A stretch of 23,002 nt of DNA from Methanocorpusculum sp. (GTDB lineage: Archaea > Halobacteriota > Methanomicrobia > Methanomicrobiales > Methanocorpusculaceae). Positions within the stretch are counted from its first letter, which is position 1, and each line of letters begins with the position of its first letter. A model generated the notes under the pieces. The model was not told the origin of the DNA. It worked only from the letters and a program-made list of their open reading frames with translations, and ran no database searches. Below are positions 14,117 to 21,099 of this stretch, in pieces. The translations under genes and the position numbers were made by a program. Location: the NCBI GenBank assembly GCA_030539595.1, contig JAUNXW010000007.1:1-23002 (forward strand), written 5' to 3'.

Positions 14117-15580
14117 ATGATGAATAAAATTACAGTATCTGCGGCAGTCGAAATTGCCGAAAGCATAAAGCCCGTAAAACTTGAGCACACGGTAAATATT
14201 GAAAATGCCGCGGGTCACATTCTCGCGAAGTCGGTTTATGCAAAATACTCTGTCCCAATAGCTCCCCTATCTGCAATGGACGGTTTCTCGGTAATAACTT
14301 CACAGACCACTTCCGCTTCTGCTGAAAATAAAATCACCCTGACAGATTTTAAAAGAGTTAACACAGGAAACGCAATAGATGTAAAATATGACGCAGTAAT
14401 AAAAGTTGAAGATGTAGAATTCACAGGAGAAAAACCCGAAACAATAACAATATCAGAACCGGCTGAAAAAGGCTCAAACATAAGGATAACCGGCGAGGAC
14501 ATTTCTGAAGGCAGACTTATCCTTGCAGAAGGAACAAAAATCAGACCGTTTGATATCGGAGCAATTGCAGCATACGGAGTTACCGAAGTCTTTGTAAAAT
14601 CTCTTAAGATAGGAGTGATTCCAACCGGAACAGAGCTGATTACAGCAGGTCAGACACCAAAAGCCGGCGATGTTGTAGAAAGCAACACAATAATGATTGC
14701 CGCATATCTGAAAGAGTTCGGTGCTGACATCAGGCGCTACGCACCTGTCGACGACGAGAAAAATGCAATTGCCGCGTCTCTTAAAAAAGCTCTTGCCGAA
14801 AACGATATTGTTCTGATTTCTGCCGGCTCTTCTATGGGCTCTAAGGATTTCACTTCGTCCGTTATTGAAGAACTCGGCGAACTCAAATTCCACGGAGTTT
14901 TTATGAAACCGGCAAAGCCTTCTATGCTTGGAGTAATCAACGGAAAACCGGTTTTCGGTCTTCCGGGTTTTCCGCTCTCGGCTCAGACAACAATCCGCGA
15001 AATTGTCACTCCTCTTCTAAACAAATGGGGCTGGTTCAGATATACCGAATCAGTGGATGTTCCTGCTGTTTCCGGAGGAAACTTCAAATCAGATTCCGAA
15101 CTTGATGAGTTCAGTTTTGCCGCGGTCGGCAACGTCAACGAAAAATATGTTGCTCTTCCTCAGTTGAGAGCCTCAAGCGTTCAGATGAACGGAATCCGCG
15201 CCAACGCAATTGTCAGAATTTCAAGAGGCATCAAAAAAATAAATGCGGGTGATGAAATCACCGCTGTAATTAATGTGCCTTTGGCAGACCTTGAAAAAAC
15301 TATTCTTATCGCCGGAAGAAACTCCGCGGCTGTTGAAAAATTAGTCGAGAAAGCCGCCCTTGCTGGTTTTTCGATTCGTTGCGGTGCTTTCGATGAGACC
15401 GCAGCCGCAGAACTTCTTGAAAAGAAATACTGTCACGCGGTCTGCACGAGTAAAGATTTTATTCTGCCCGACGGAATAAAATCTGTTAAGATTCCCGAAG
15501 ACGAAATCCTTGTCTTCAGAGAAGATATGGAGATTGAACCCAGACTTTCTGCTCTCCTTACTTTTGCGGGAAGTGAATAA
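14117..15580 (+). CDS. moeA: Molybdopterin molybdenumtransferase MoeA with C-terminal extension
   Basis: MoeA inserts molybdate or tungstate into adenylylated molybdopterin, making the cofactor for formylmethanofuran and formate dehydrogenases. Visible motifs are APLSAMDGFSV (residues 49-59), VNTGNA in place of the usual MTGA, VIPTGTELI, DIVLISAGSSMGSKDFT and GLPGFPLSAQTT. The MoeA part ends near 390. Residues 395-487 are extra: TILIAGRNSAAVEKLVEKAA and onwards, a small alpha/beta unit that occupies the place where many archaeal MoeA proteins carry a roughly 200-residue periplasmic-binding-like domain, here at half size. ATG at 14117 or 14120 are both possible. It is followed directly by moaB (stop TAA then ATG). 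Confidence 0.92.
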   Translation: MMNKITVSAAVEIAESIKPVKLEHTVNIENAAGHILAKSVYAKYSVPIAPLSAMDGFSVITSQTTSASAENKITLTDFKRVNTGNAIDVKYDAVIKVEDVEFTGEKPETITISEPAEKGSNIRITGEDISEGRLILAEGTKIRPFDIGAIAAYGVTEVFVKSLKIGVIPTGTELITAGQTPKAGDVVESNTIMIAAYLKEFGADIRRYAPVDDEKNAIAASLKKALAENDIVLISAGSSMGSKDFTSSVIEELGELKFHGVFMKPAKPSMLGVINGKPVFGLPGFPLSAQTTIREIVTPLLNKWGWFRYTESVDVPAVSGGNFKSDSELDEFSFAAVGNVNEKYVALPQLRASSVQMNGIRANAIVRISRGIKKINAGDEITAVINVPLADLEKTILIAGRNSAAVEKLVEKAALAGFSIRCGAFDETAAAELLEKKYCHAVCTSKDFILPDGIKSVKIPEDEILVFREDMEIEPRLSALLTFAGSE

Positions 15581-16069
15581 ATGCCCTCTGAGCATCATCT
15601 TAAAATTGACGTCAAAGCAGCAGTTATCACCGTCTCAACGACCAGAACAGAAAAAACCGACTTGAGCGGCAAAATTATTGCCGAGGCATTTGAAAAAGCA
15701 GGACACGAAGTTGTTTTCTCAAAACTCGTGAAAGATGATGAGACCGCCATCAAAAATACGGTTTTGGAAGCGCTTGCGGTTTCAAACGCTGTTGTCGTCA
15801 ACGGCGGAACAGGCTTAACCCATGATGACTGCACAATCGAAGCTGTCGCTCCTCTGTTTGAAAAAACAATGGACGGCTTCGGCGAACTTTTCAGAATCAA
15901 AAGTTACGAACAGGTAAAAACATCAGTGATTTTATCAAGAGCAACTGCGGGAATCATAAAAGGTTCTGCGGTTTTCTGTATTCCCGGTTCACCGAACGCA
16001 GTAAAACTTGCATCAGAAGAGATTATTATCCCGGAAATCTGTCATATCCTGACTCACGCTGGACAATAA
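15581..16069 (+). CDS. moaB: MoaB/MogA-family molybdopterin adenylyltransferase
   Basis: A 162-residue protein of the MoaB/MogA fold that adenylylates molybdopterin before metal insertion by MoeA. The family signature is clear: AVITVSTTRTEKTDLSGK, the nucleotide loop VVNGGTGLTHDDCTIEAV, FGELFRIKSYE, SRATAGI and IPGSPNAVKLASEEIIIPEICHI. The usual Arg-Asp after GGTGL is Asp-Asp here, a single change from the common pattern. The start follows the moeA stop with no gap, so the pair forms a two-gene operon for one pathway step each. The product converges on the next gene with only 19 bases between the stops. Confidence 0.92.
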   Translation: MPSEHHLKIDVKAAVITVSTTRTEKTDLSGKIIAEAFEKAGHEVVFSKLVKDDETAIKNTVLEALAVSNAVVVNGGTGLTHDDCTIEAVAPLFEKTMDGFGELFRIKSYEQVKTSVILSRATAGIIKGSAVFCIPGSPNAVKLASEEIIIPEICHILTHAGQ

Positions 16070-16088
16070 TTATATTAAATTATTTTAT

Positions 16089-16733
16089 TTAAATTCCAGA
16101 TGCTCTGATTCTTGCCGATTCAAAAAGGCTTGTATCGAATAAATCAACAGGTCCTGTAAGTTTTCCGTTGTGAACTGAAAAACCGAGAGCCGCAACAGGC
16201 ACAACTTTTGTTCTGACAAAAACCGTCTCGCATAAACTCACAGGGCAAATTCCGTTCTCGTTGAGATTTTTATCCGCAAACTTTTCGCAGAGTTCTGCAA
16301 CCGTTGGATACTCTCCATCTGCTCTGCACAAAAATGCAGAAACTCCGCAGGCACTCGATTCAGAGTTCTCAAAAATCCGTTCCCAGAATTTTTCATCCTC
16401 TGAAGCGGACAAAAATAACACAATCTGCTCACCGCAGAGTTCTGAAAACTCCAAAGTGAAGGAACTCTCCGCGGATGGATTTCTAAAGAGACCTTTCTCT
16501 TCCGCGATTTTTTCTGCTTTCTCAAAAGCCGCTCTGACTATTTTTGCCGAATCTTTGTTTTCAACAACCAGAGCAACAAGCCTGTCTGCAACGTGAGTAA
16601 CAAACGAGTCCGAAATAATCTCACCGTCTGCTCTAAGGGCTTTTGAAACAGTCTGGAGAATGTCAGGATAAATTCTGGCTCTGCCTGCAATTCCTCCGAC
16701 AGATTTTGTGTAAACAGAAATTCTTGTATGCAT
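16089..16733 (-). CDS. Shrunken homolog of archaeal FBP aldolase/phosphatase, probably inactive
   Basis: A 214-residue protein. Its first 75 residues follow the class V FBP aldolase/phosphatase (ISVYTKSVGGIAGRARIYPD, then SFVTHVADRL, then AAFEKAEKIAEEKGLF). The tail PVAALGFSVHNGKL, GPVDLFD (179-200) follows the same family's C-terminal part. The family is usually 365-400 residues, so a central block of about 120 and the extreme C-terminus are missing. Catalytic positions are lost: the metal Asp of ADVGG is S11, the His of GGxxGH is R18, GDD is A49-D50-R51, GAGQD and DKTEP are absent. The ATG at 16733 is preferred over 16760: it lies 1 base after the FBPase stop (TGA-T-ATG). The homology is from memory; a role as partner or regulator of FBPase is inference. 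Confidence 0.75.
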   Translation of the reverse strand: MHTRISVYTKSVGGIAGRARIYPDILQTVSKALRADGEIISDSFVTHVADRLVALVVENKDSAKIVRAAFEKAEKIAEEKGLFRNPSAESSFTLEFSELCGEQIVLFLSASEDEKFWERIFENSESSACGVSAFLCRADGEYPTVAELCEKFADKNLNENGICPVSLCETVFVRTKVVPVAALGFSVHNGKLTGPVDLFDTSLFESARIRASGI

Positions 16734-16734
16734 A

Positions 16735-17619
16735 TCAGTTGATTTTTTCGATTTTGTCAATCATACCTTTGCTGCCGACATAAACAACCGTTCTCTGATG
16801 AACTTTTTCGGGAACAATCTCAAGTGTGTTTGAAACTCCGTTGGAAACAGCTCCGCCAGCCTGATTTGCGAGAAATCCTATAGGGTTTACCTCAAAGACA
16901 AGTCTGAGTTTTCCCTTGGGAGATTTTTCGCTCGGCGGATAAGCGTATACTCCTCCATAGTTTAAAATCTGGTGGAAGTCTGCGACGAATGAGCCTGAAT
17001 ATCTGTTCTTCGCGCCCTCACCTTCAATCTGCGCAATGAATTTTTTGTGTTTTTCAAGCCACTCGGTCTTCAGTCCGCCGCTGCCGTAAAGATTTCCTTC
17101 AGGCATTTTTACGTTTTCTTTAAGCATCTGGTAGACGCCGTTTGAATCGTGAGCAAAAATACAGACACCTTTTCCAAGCGAGATAGTGAGGGTTGTCATA
17201 GGACCGTAAAGCATGTAGAATGCGGCTTTCAGATTTTTGCCTGCCTGCATTACTCCGCCTTCGTAAATTCCGACAATTGTTCCGACGCAGAGGTTGACTT
17301 TGATGAGCGAAGAGCCGTCAAGTGGATCCATTACTACAGAATATTTCGCCGATTTGTTGAGGACTGTTATTTCATCGCGCTCTTCGGATGCGACTTCCCT
17401 GACGAGACCGCTTTTTGCAAGTGCGTCTGTTATATGAATGTCAGACCATGTATCCATTTCAGCCTGAACTTCGCCGGATGAGTTCTTTGAGTCTGAGTAA
17501 TTTTGATTCTGAATAAACGCGGCGCGAATAGGTTCTGCCTGATTCGCTATAAGTTTGATTATTTCCGCGAGTTCTTTTTCTGTATTAAGTGAATTTAAGT
17601 AATCGGAAAGATTGGTCAT
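16735..17619 (-). CDS. fbp: Fructose-1,6-bisphosphatase, class I
   Basis: Hydrolyses fructose 1,6-bisphosphate to fructose 6-phosphate, the irreversible step of gluconeogenesis that methanogens need to make hexoses from CO2 or acetate. The 294-residue protein has the metal site E79/E80 (ASEE) and DPLDGSS (98-104), the substrate segment RYSGSFVADFHQIL, and KLRLVFEVNPIGFLANQAGG. It is slightly shorter than the 330-residue bacterial forms, mostly at the N-terminus. The ATG at 17619 lies 22-32 bases after a TATA-like box. The next gene starts 1 base after its stop and resembles the other archaeal FBP-phosphatase class, so both phosphatase lineages meet in one operon. Confidence 0.94.
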   Translation of the reverse strand: MTNLSDYLNSLNTEKELAEIIKLIANQAEPIRAAFIQNQNYSDSKNSSGEVQAEMDTWSDIHITDALAKSGLVREVASEERDEITVLNKSAKYSVVMDPLDGSSLIKVNLCVGTIVGIYEGGVMQAGKNLKAAFYMLYGPMTTLTISLGKGVCIFAHDSNGVYQMLKENVKMPEGNLYGSGGLKTEWLEKHKKFIAQIEGEGAKNRYSGSFVADFHQILNYGGVYAYPPSEKSPKGKLRLVFEVNPIGFLANQAGGAVSNGVSNTLEIVPEKVHQRTVVYVGSKGMIDKIEKIN

Positions 17620-17640
17620 CAGAATAATATTTGTTCTGAG

Positions 17641-17651
17641 ATATTATAATT
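17641..17651 (-). promoter_or_regulatory. TATA-like box of fbp
   Basis: On the minus strand AATTATAATAT lies 22-32 bases before the fbp ATG and just after tRNA-Leu. Between it and the ATG, CAGAA and TTCTG (17620-17638) form a short inverted repeat with a 9-nt spacer near the expected start site. Confidence 0.4.
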
Positions 17652-17667
17652 GAGTTGATTAAAACAG

Positions 17668-17752
17668 TGCGAGAGAAGGGATTCGAACCCCAGAACTTCT
17701 ACAAGACCAGCCCCTGAAGCTGGCGCCGTTGACCTGGCTTGGCTACTCTCGC
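17668..17752 (-). tRNA. tRNA-Leu (CAG)
   Basis: An 85-nt tRNA with the long variable arm expected of Leu. On the minus strand the acceptor strands GCGAGAG and CTCTCGC pair fully, with discriminator A. The anticodon stem CCAGC/GCTGG holds loop TTCAGGG with anticodon CAG at 17716-17714, reading CUG. The T arm has GGTTCGAATCC. CCA is not encoded. A TTTT run follows within 10 bases. Confidence 0.95.
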
Positions 17753-17845
17753 ATTTGTGCTGTAACATATTTGATGTTATCACTGATAAACATAATTATC
17801 TCAGTCGAATGAAATTTATGTTTTGACTGCCTTCAAAATTATTTG

Positions 17846-17894
17846 GCGAGACACCGATACGCAAGACCTAATGGCTTGCGTATCAATGCCTCGC
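17846..17894. other. 49-nt two-stage hairpin
   Basis: The inner stem GATACGCAAG (17856-17865) and CTTGCGTATC (17875-17884) is a perfect 10 bp with a 9-nt loop. After a 2x2 internal loop (CC/AA), GCGAGACA (17846-17853) pairs with TGCCTCGC (17887-17894) at 7 of 8 positions. It begins 38 bases beyond the stop of the next minus-strand gene and about 94 bases before tRNA-Leu. It may be a terminator, a small RNA, or a dispersed element. Confidence 0.75.
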
Positions 17895-17931
17895 GGAATA
17901 AAGCAAAAGAATGGCGAATTGAATAAAAAGA

Positions 17932-18384
17932 TTATCTCGCTATCCCTTTAATATGCTCATCCGATTTATCGACAAGTTCCTTCTCGCCTGCTAAATCCGC
18001 AACGCTTCTTATTGCCTCCATCAGATGAACCGACTCCTCGAGAAAACTCAAAATATCTGCCGGGAACAAATCAATTCCATACTCGTCCAGAAGATGTCTG
18101 TGAATATCTTTATGATTAAGCCCCATCTCGCGAAGCTCAAGAATACAGATAACGAACTTTCTTTCCGGACATCCGCAAAGAGGGGAATCCTTGCATTTGC
18201 AGTCAAGAAAGTCCTTATAAAAATTAAGAACCTGTTCCCTCGTTGAAGGGTCAAGGCTGTCAATATTCATCGACCCGCCGATTGCCTCTAAATTCGCGGG
18301 GTGAAACGCACCGTCTGGCAGTTTATAGCCTGCGGCTCTTTGCAGTTTCTTTATGTTTCTGAAACGCGCCCGCGATGCAATCAA
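17932..18384 (-). CDS. Conserved archaeal protein with a CxC...CxC motif, unknown function
   Basis: A 150-residue soluble protein that opens ASRARFRNIKKLQRAAGYKLPDGAFH. It has a cysteine motif DCKCKDSPLCGCPE (C62, C64, C70, C72) that could hold zinc, then a helical C-terminal half rich in acidic residues. It recalls a small methanogen family listed as DUF5814; this is from memory and uncertain. The start is a TTG at 18384, 2 bases after the DUF2150-like stop, which couples translation of the two. No ATG alternative preserves the conserved opening. The gene ends 38 bases before a large hairpin. Confidence 0.78.
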   Translation of the reverse strand: MIASRARFRNIKKLQRAAGYKLPDGAFHPANLEAIGGSMNIDSLDPSTREQVLNFYKDFLDCKCKDSPLCGCPERKFVICILELREMGLNHKDIHRHLLDEYGIDLFPADILSFLEESVHLMEAIRSVADLAGEKELVDKSDEHIKGIAR

Positions 18385-18386
18385 GA

Positions 18387-19025
18387 TTAATCTTCTCCGG
18401 CGCTCTCGTCGAAGTTCTTTAAGGATTTAACAGCGTCCGCAATTCTTTCGACCTCGACAAGCCACTCATCGAATATTGTGGGCTCGTCCGTGTCCCTGAC
18501 ATATTTACCGCAGCAGGAAGCTCCGTTTATTACAGCAGAACCGATAGATGAAGCGATATCGAAGGCTTTGTCCGGATCTTTTTCCTCTGCCTTGCGTCCG
18601 TCTTTTACAAGCGTCTTGATTTCTTCGGGCGCAGGGTAAATGTTTTCGAGATACTTCTGACCTGCCGCAAACAAAACCGCCATTGACATCTGCATTGAGC
18701 CGACAATTTCCGCTAAGTCGTCGTCGGTTACTTCTGCCATTACAATTTCTTCAACGCCTCTGAGTTTGGTTCTTGCCTCTTCAAGCGAGATTCTTGTGTT
18801 CTGATAGAGTTTTATGATTTTGATTACAGCAAGGGTTATGTCGTCTGAAAGTCCGTCAAGCAGTCTGAAACCTTCAGGCATTTCTTCCGAGTTGTCATCG
18901 CCTTCGAAGTCGGCTTCCTTTAAGGATTTGAGCCAGTTGTCCCAGCGCTCCTGATTGTAAAATATATAGAAGAGCTTCGGGGCTTCCTCAGGTTCTTCTT
19001 TCTTTGTGCTTTTTTTGCCAGCCAT
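18387..19025 (-). CDS. DUF2150 family protein, unknown function
   Basis: A 212-residue acidic protein. A lysine-rich start (AGKKSTKKEEPEEAP) is followed by FYIFYNQERWDNWLKSLKEADFE and LLDGLSDDITLAVIKIIKLYQN, which is the euryarchaeal DUF2150 pattern. The rest is helical, with ASCCGKYVRD near 170-179 and a final acidic tail. No catalytic motif or membrane segment is visible. It leads a two-gene unit with the CxC protein. A TATA-like TTTTTAATATACC (19049-19060) lies 24-35 bases before its ATG. Recognition of the family is fairly sure; no function is known. Confidence 0.85.
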   Translation of the reverse strand: MAGKKSTKKEEPEEAPKLFYIFYNQERWDNWLKSLKEADFEGDDNSEEMPEGFRLLDGLSDDITLAVIKIIKLYQNTRISLEEARTKLRGVEEIVMAEVTDDDLAEIVGSMQMSMAVLFAAGQKYLENIYPAPEEIKTLVKDGRKAEEKDPDKAFDIASSIGSAVINGASCCGKYVRDTDEPTIFDEWLVEVERIADAVKSLKNFDESAGED

Positions 19026-19291
19026 TTTATATGTAAGAATGTGGTGCGGTATATTAAAAAGAATTTGTTATTTGGTCTCGGTATTATGGGGCTGTTCAAT
19101 TACGATGTGAATACTTTGGACATAGTTTTCAATTAGTTTTTTGTGTCGGATACATCACGAAGGTCAAAATTTACTATTTTAACACCCTCACCATTTTAGT
19201 TACAGAAATTTGCATAAACATCAAAACCAATTTACGCAGACCTATCGTATCATAGGGTTTTATCAAAATACAAAACAATAACCTATTGAAT
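19026..19291. promoter_or_regulatory. Divergent promoter region between DUF2150-like gene and parvulin
   Basis: This region holds the minus-strand TATA-like box at 19049-19060. On the plus side it holds CCTAT-N6-ATAGG (19241-19256, imperfect dyad), just upstream of the A/T-rich TTTTATCAAAATAC (19257-19270) that is the probable parvulin TATA region. No gene was seen. Confidence 0.4.
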
Positions 19292-19573
19292 ATGGTACGA
19301 GTAAAAGCATCACACATACTTGTAAAAACAGAATCCGAAGCAAAACAGATTCTTCAGAAAATATCTGCGGGAGACGATTTTTCCAAACTCGCAAAAATGT
19401 TCTCACAGTGTCCGTCGGGAAATAAAGGCGGTGACCTCGGTTATTTCAGCAAAGGTCAGATGGTAAAACCGTTCGAAGACGCATGCTTCAAAGCCAAAGT
19501 CGGAGACGTTGTAGGTCCTGTCAAAACTCAGTTTGGATGGCACATTATTAAAGTAACGGATATAAAAAACTAA
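19292..19573 (+). CDS. Parvulin-type peptidyl-prolyl cis-trans isomerase
   Basis: A 93-residue stand-alone parvulin that speeds prolyl bond isomerisation in folding proteins. The family is clear from VRVKASHILVKTESEA, FSKLAKMFSQCPSGNKGGDLGYFSKGQMVKPFEDACF and the C-terminal GPVKTQFGWHIIKVTDI. There is no signal peptide, so it acts in the cytoplasm. The ATG at 19292 is preferred over an upstream TTG at 19286, because MVRVKASHILVK is the standard opening. A TATA-like tract 22-35 bases upstream predicts a leaderless or nearly leaderless mRNA. The HEAT-repeat gene starts 3 bases after its stop. Confidence 0.95.
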   Translation: MVRVKASHILVKTESEAKQILQKISAGDDFSKLAKMFSQCPSGNKGGDLGYFSKGQMVKPFEDACFKAKVGDVVGPVKTQFGWHIIKVTDIKN

Positions 19574-19576
19574 AAA

Positions 19577-20668
19577 ATGAATGAGCCCGCTTTCAGAAAA
19601 CTCCTCAGAGACATAAAATCGAGCGACATAGCCAAAGTCGAAGACTCTGCAAACGCAGTCTGTGCACTGAAGGATAAGGACTCACTTAATCTGATTTTGA
19701 AAACACTTGAAGAGGATGATAATCCTCTGGTAAAAAGAGTGATGCTCTGGGCTTTGAGAAATTATTCAACGGGGCTTGACTATTTTAAATTCTTAAGATA
19801 TCTCGCGGATGAGGATATGGGTGTTCGCGAGGCGGCTCTTGTTCTTTTTATGGACGGCGGAAAATCCGCGATTGATGTTTTGGTCAATGCAGTGGATTCC
19901 GATGATTTGAATATCAGATATTCGAGTGTTCAGGCTCTTGGACAGTTCAGATCTCCCGAGGCTTTGCCTGCGTTAATTTCTGCGGCGTCTTCGGATAATG
20001 ATGAGATTCGCGAGATTGCGGTGATGTCTGTGGGAGTTTACGCGGATGCTTTGGTTACGCCTGTTTTGATTAACGCCCTGAGCGACTCAGGCGACATTGC
20101 GCTTGCGGCTTTGTCGGGTTTGAAAGGTCGGATTCTTAAGACTGAGGAGCTTAAGGCTGTTGAAAAACTTCTTTCAAATGACCGCGATGATATACGCGCT
20201 GCATGTGTTTATGTTCTTGATGCAGCGTGTCCGGATAAAGCAGGTAAGGATGAGAGTTCGTATGTCAGAAGGGCGTTTGCTTCTGTTACGGCTTCGAAAA
20301 ATATTCTGGCGAAGTTATGCAGTGATGCGGATTCGTCGGTGAGGACGTCGGCTGCGGATTCGATAGGCAGACAGAAGTTTTCATTGGATGATGTGCTTAT
20401 TCCTATGCTGAAAGATGAGATTCCGGGAGTTCGCAGAGCCGCTGCTTCGGCTCTCGGTAATTCTTCGGGTGAGAATACGATTAATGCGCTTATTGAGTGT
20501 CTGAGCGATGTAAAGCCGGGTATCAGAGCTGCGGCTGCGGCGTCTCTTGGGAAAATTGGCGGGGAGAGGGCTGTTTCTGCTCTGAAGGCGGCTATGAAGA
20601 CTAAGAATCCTATTCTTGCGGGTATTATTAAAAATGCTCTCGCGCAGGCTGAGGGTAAAAAAGAATAA
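19577..20668 (+). CDS. HEAT-repeat protein (PBS-lyase type repeats)
   Basis: A 363-residue alpha-solenoid built from about ten repeats of roughly 30 residues. Clear units include EEDDNPLVKRVMLWALRNY, DSDDLNIRYSSVQALGQF, SSDNDEIREIAVMSVGVY, DEIPGVRRAAASALGNS and SDVKPGIRAAAAASLGKIG, the bilin-lyase-like HEAT pattern. Such proteins are scaffolds for protein contacts and show no enzymatic motif. A less regular part at about 185-255 breaks the solenoid in two. It is 3 bases after the parvulin gene, so the two are likely made together. The partner is unknown. No membrane segment or signal peptide was seen. Confidence 0.93.
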   Translation: MNEPAFRKLLRDIKSSDIAKVEDSANAVCALKDKDSLNLILKTLEEDDNPLVKRVMLWALRNYSTGLDYFKFLRYLADEDMGVREAALVLFMDGGKSAIDVLVNAVDSDDLNIRYSSVQALGQFRSPEALPALISAASSDNDEIREIAVMSVGVYADALVTPVLINALSDSGDIALAALSGLKGRILKTEELKAVEKLLSNDRDDIRAACVYVLDAACPDKAGKDESSYVRRAFASVTASKNILAKLCSDADSSVRTSAADSIGRQKFSLDDVLIPMLKDEIPGVRRAAASALGNSSGENTINALIECLSDVKPGIRAAAAASLGKIGGERAVSALKAAMKTKNPILAGIIKNALAQAEGKKE

Positions 20669-20972
20669 TAAAATATGTGTGTCGTGTTTTTTAGCGAAGA
20701 CGCAGGGTGTATTTTTTGTGTAATATAATCTAAAGGATACTTCTCTTATCCAGTATTTCACTAATTATTTATTGTCTAAGTTTTTGCTCTTCTTGCATTT
20801 TCTGAAGAAAAAGAAACCGCAAATATCTCGACAATCGCATTTTTCAAGTGAGGTAGTGAATTGGCTGATGCGAAAACAGATGGCGTGACTGAATGCCTGA
20901 AAAACGATTGACTATATGATTGTGTAAGTCGATGGAGCGAAGCACCAAACATTTTCAAAAAAACCACTTTAC
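20669..20972. other. Gene-poor, structured intergenic DNA after the HEAT gene
   Basis: T runs at 20689-20694 and 20711-20716, plus a GGATA/TATCC hairpin (20735-20751), probably end the parvulin-HEAT transcript. Beyond it, CAATCG and TTTTTCA (20832-20846) pair with TGAAAAACGATTG (20898-20910) around a 51-nt interior, with 2 bulged bases. A 63-codon minus frame covers part of this (20776-20967) but resembles no known protein and follows the folded element, so it is not called. Confidence 0.5.
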
Positions 20973-20997
20973 GACTTTACGTGAAACACGTAAAGTC
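20973..20997 (-). terminator. 11-bp hairpin followed by T run
   Basis: GACTTTACGTG (20973-20983) and CACGTAAAGTC (20987-20997) pair perfectly around an AAA loop. On the minus strand a run of seven T follows at about 20958-20964. It lies about 100 bases beyond the acyl-CoA synthetase stop. Confidence 0.55.
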
Positions 20998-21020
20998 CAA
21001 AATAAAAAACAAAAAATAAA

Positions 21021-21039
21021 GTCAGAATCAAATTCTGAC
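21021..21039 (-). terminator. 7-bp hairpin with long T-rich tail
   Basis: GTCAGAA and TTCTGAC pair across a 5-nt loop. Read on the minus strand it is followed by about 20 bases made mostly of T (20998-21020), the strongest terminator-like arrangement after the acyl-CoA synthetase gene. Confidence 0.6.
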
Positions 21040-21060
21040 GAATTATTTCAGCCCGTTCAT

Positions 21061-21098
21061 TTTATGTGAGTGCGTAAAACGCAGTTTTCTCACGTAAA
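21061..21098 (-). other. Hairpin immediately after the acyl-CoA synthetase stop
   Basis: TTTATGTGAG (21061-21070) pairs with CTCACGTAAA (21089-21098) through one G-T pair. Inside, TGCGT/ACGCA adds a second stem with an AAA loop, with GTTTT left unpaired on one side. It ends 2 bases from the stop codon at 21100. It shares the word CACGTAAA with the hairpin at 20973-20997. Confidence 0.6.
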
Positions 21099-21099
21099 A

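Noticed and set aside
16734..16760. N-terminal extension of the FBP aldolase/phosphatase-like gene to 16760
   Set aside because: It overlaps the FBPase end; the ATG at 16733 gives TGA-T-ATG coupling and aligns with the family start.
20776..20967. 63-codon minus frame in the block before the acyl-CoA synthetase
   Set aside because: The frame covers a folded, AT-rich stretch, has no promoter or ribosome binding site, and resembles no protein known to me.
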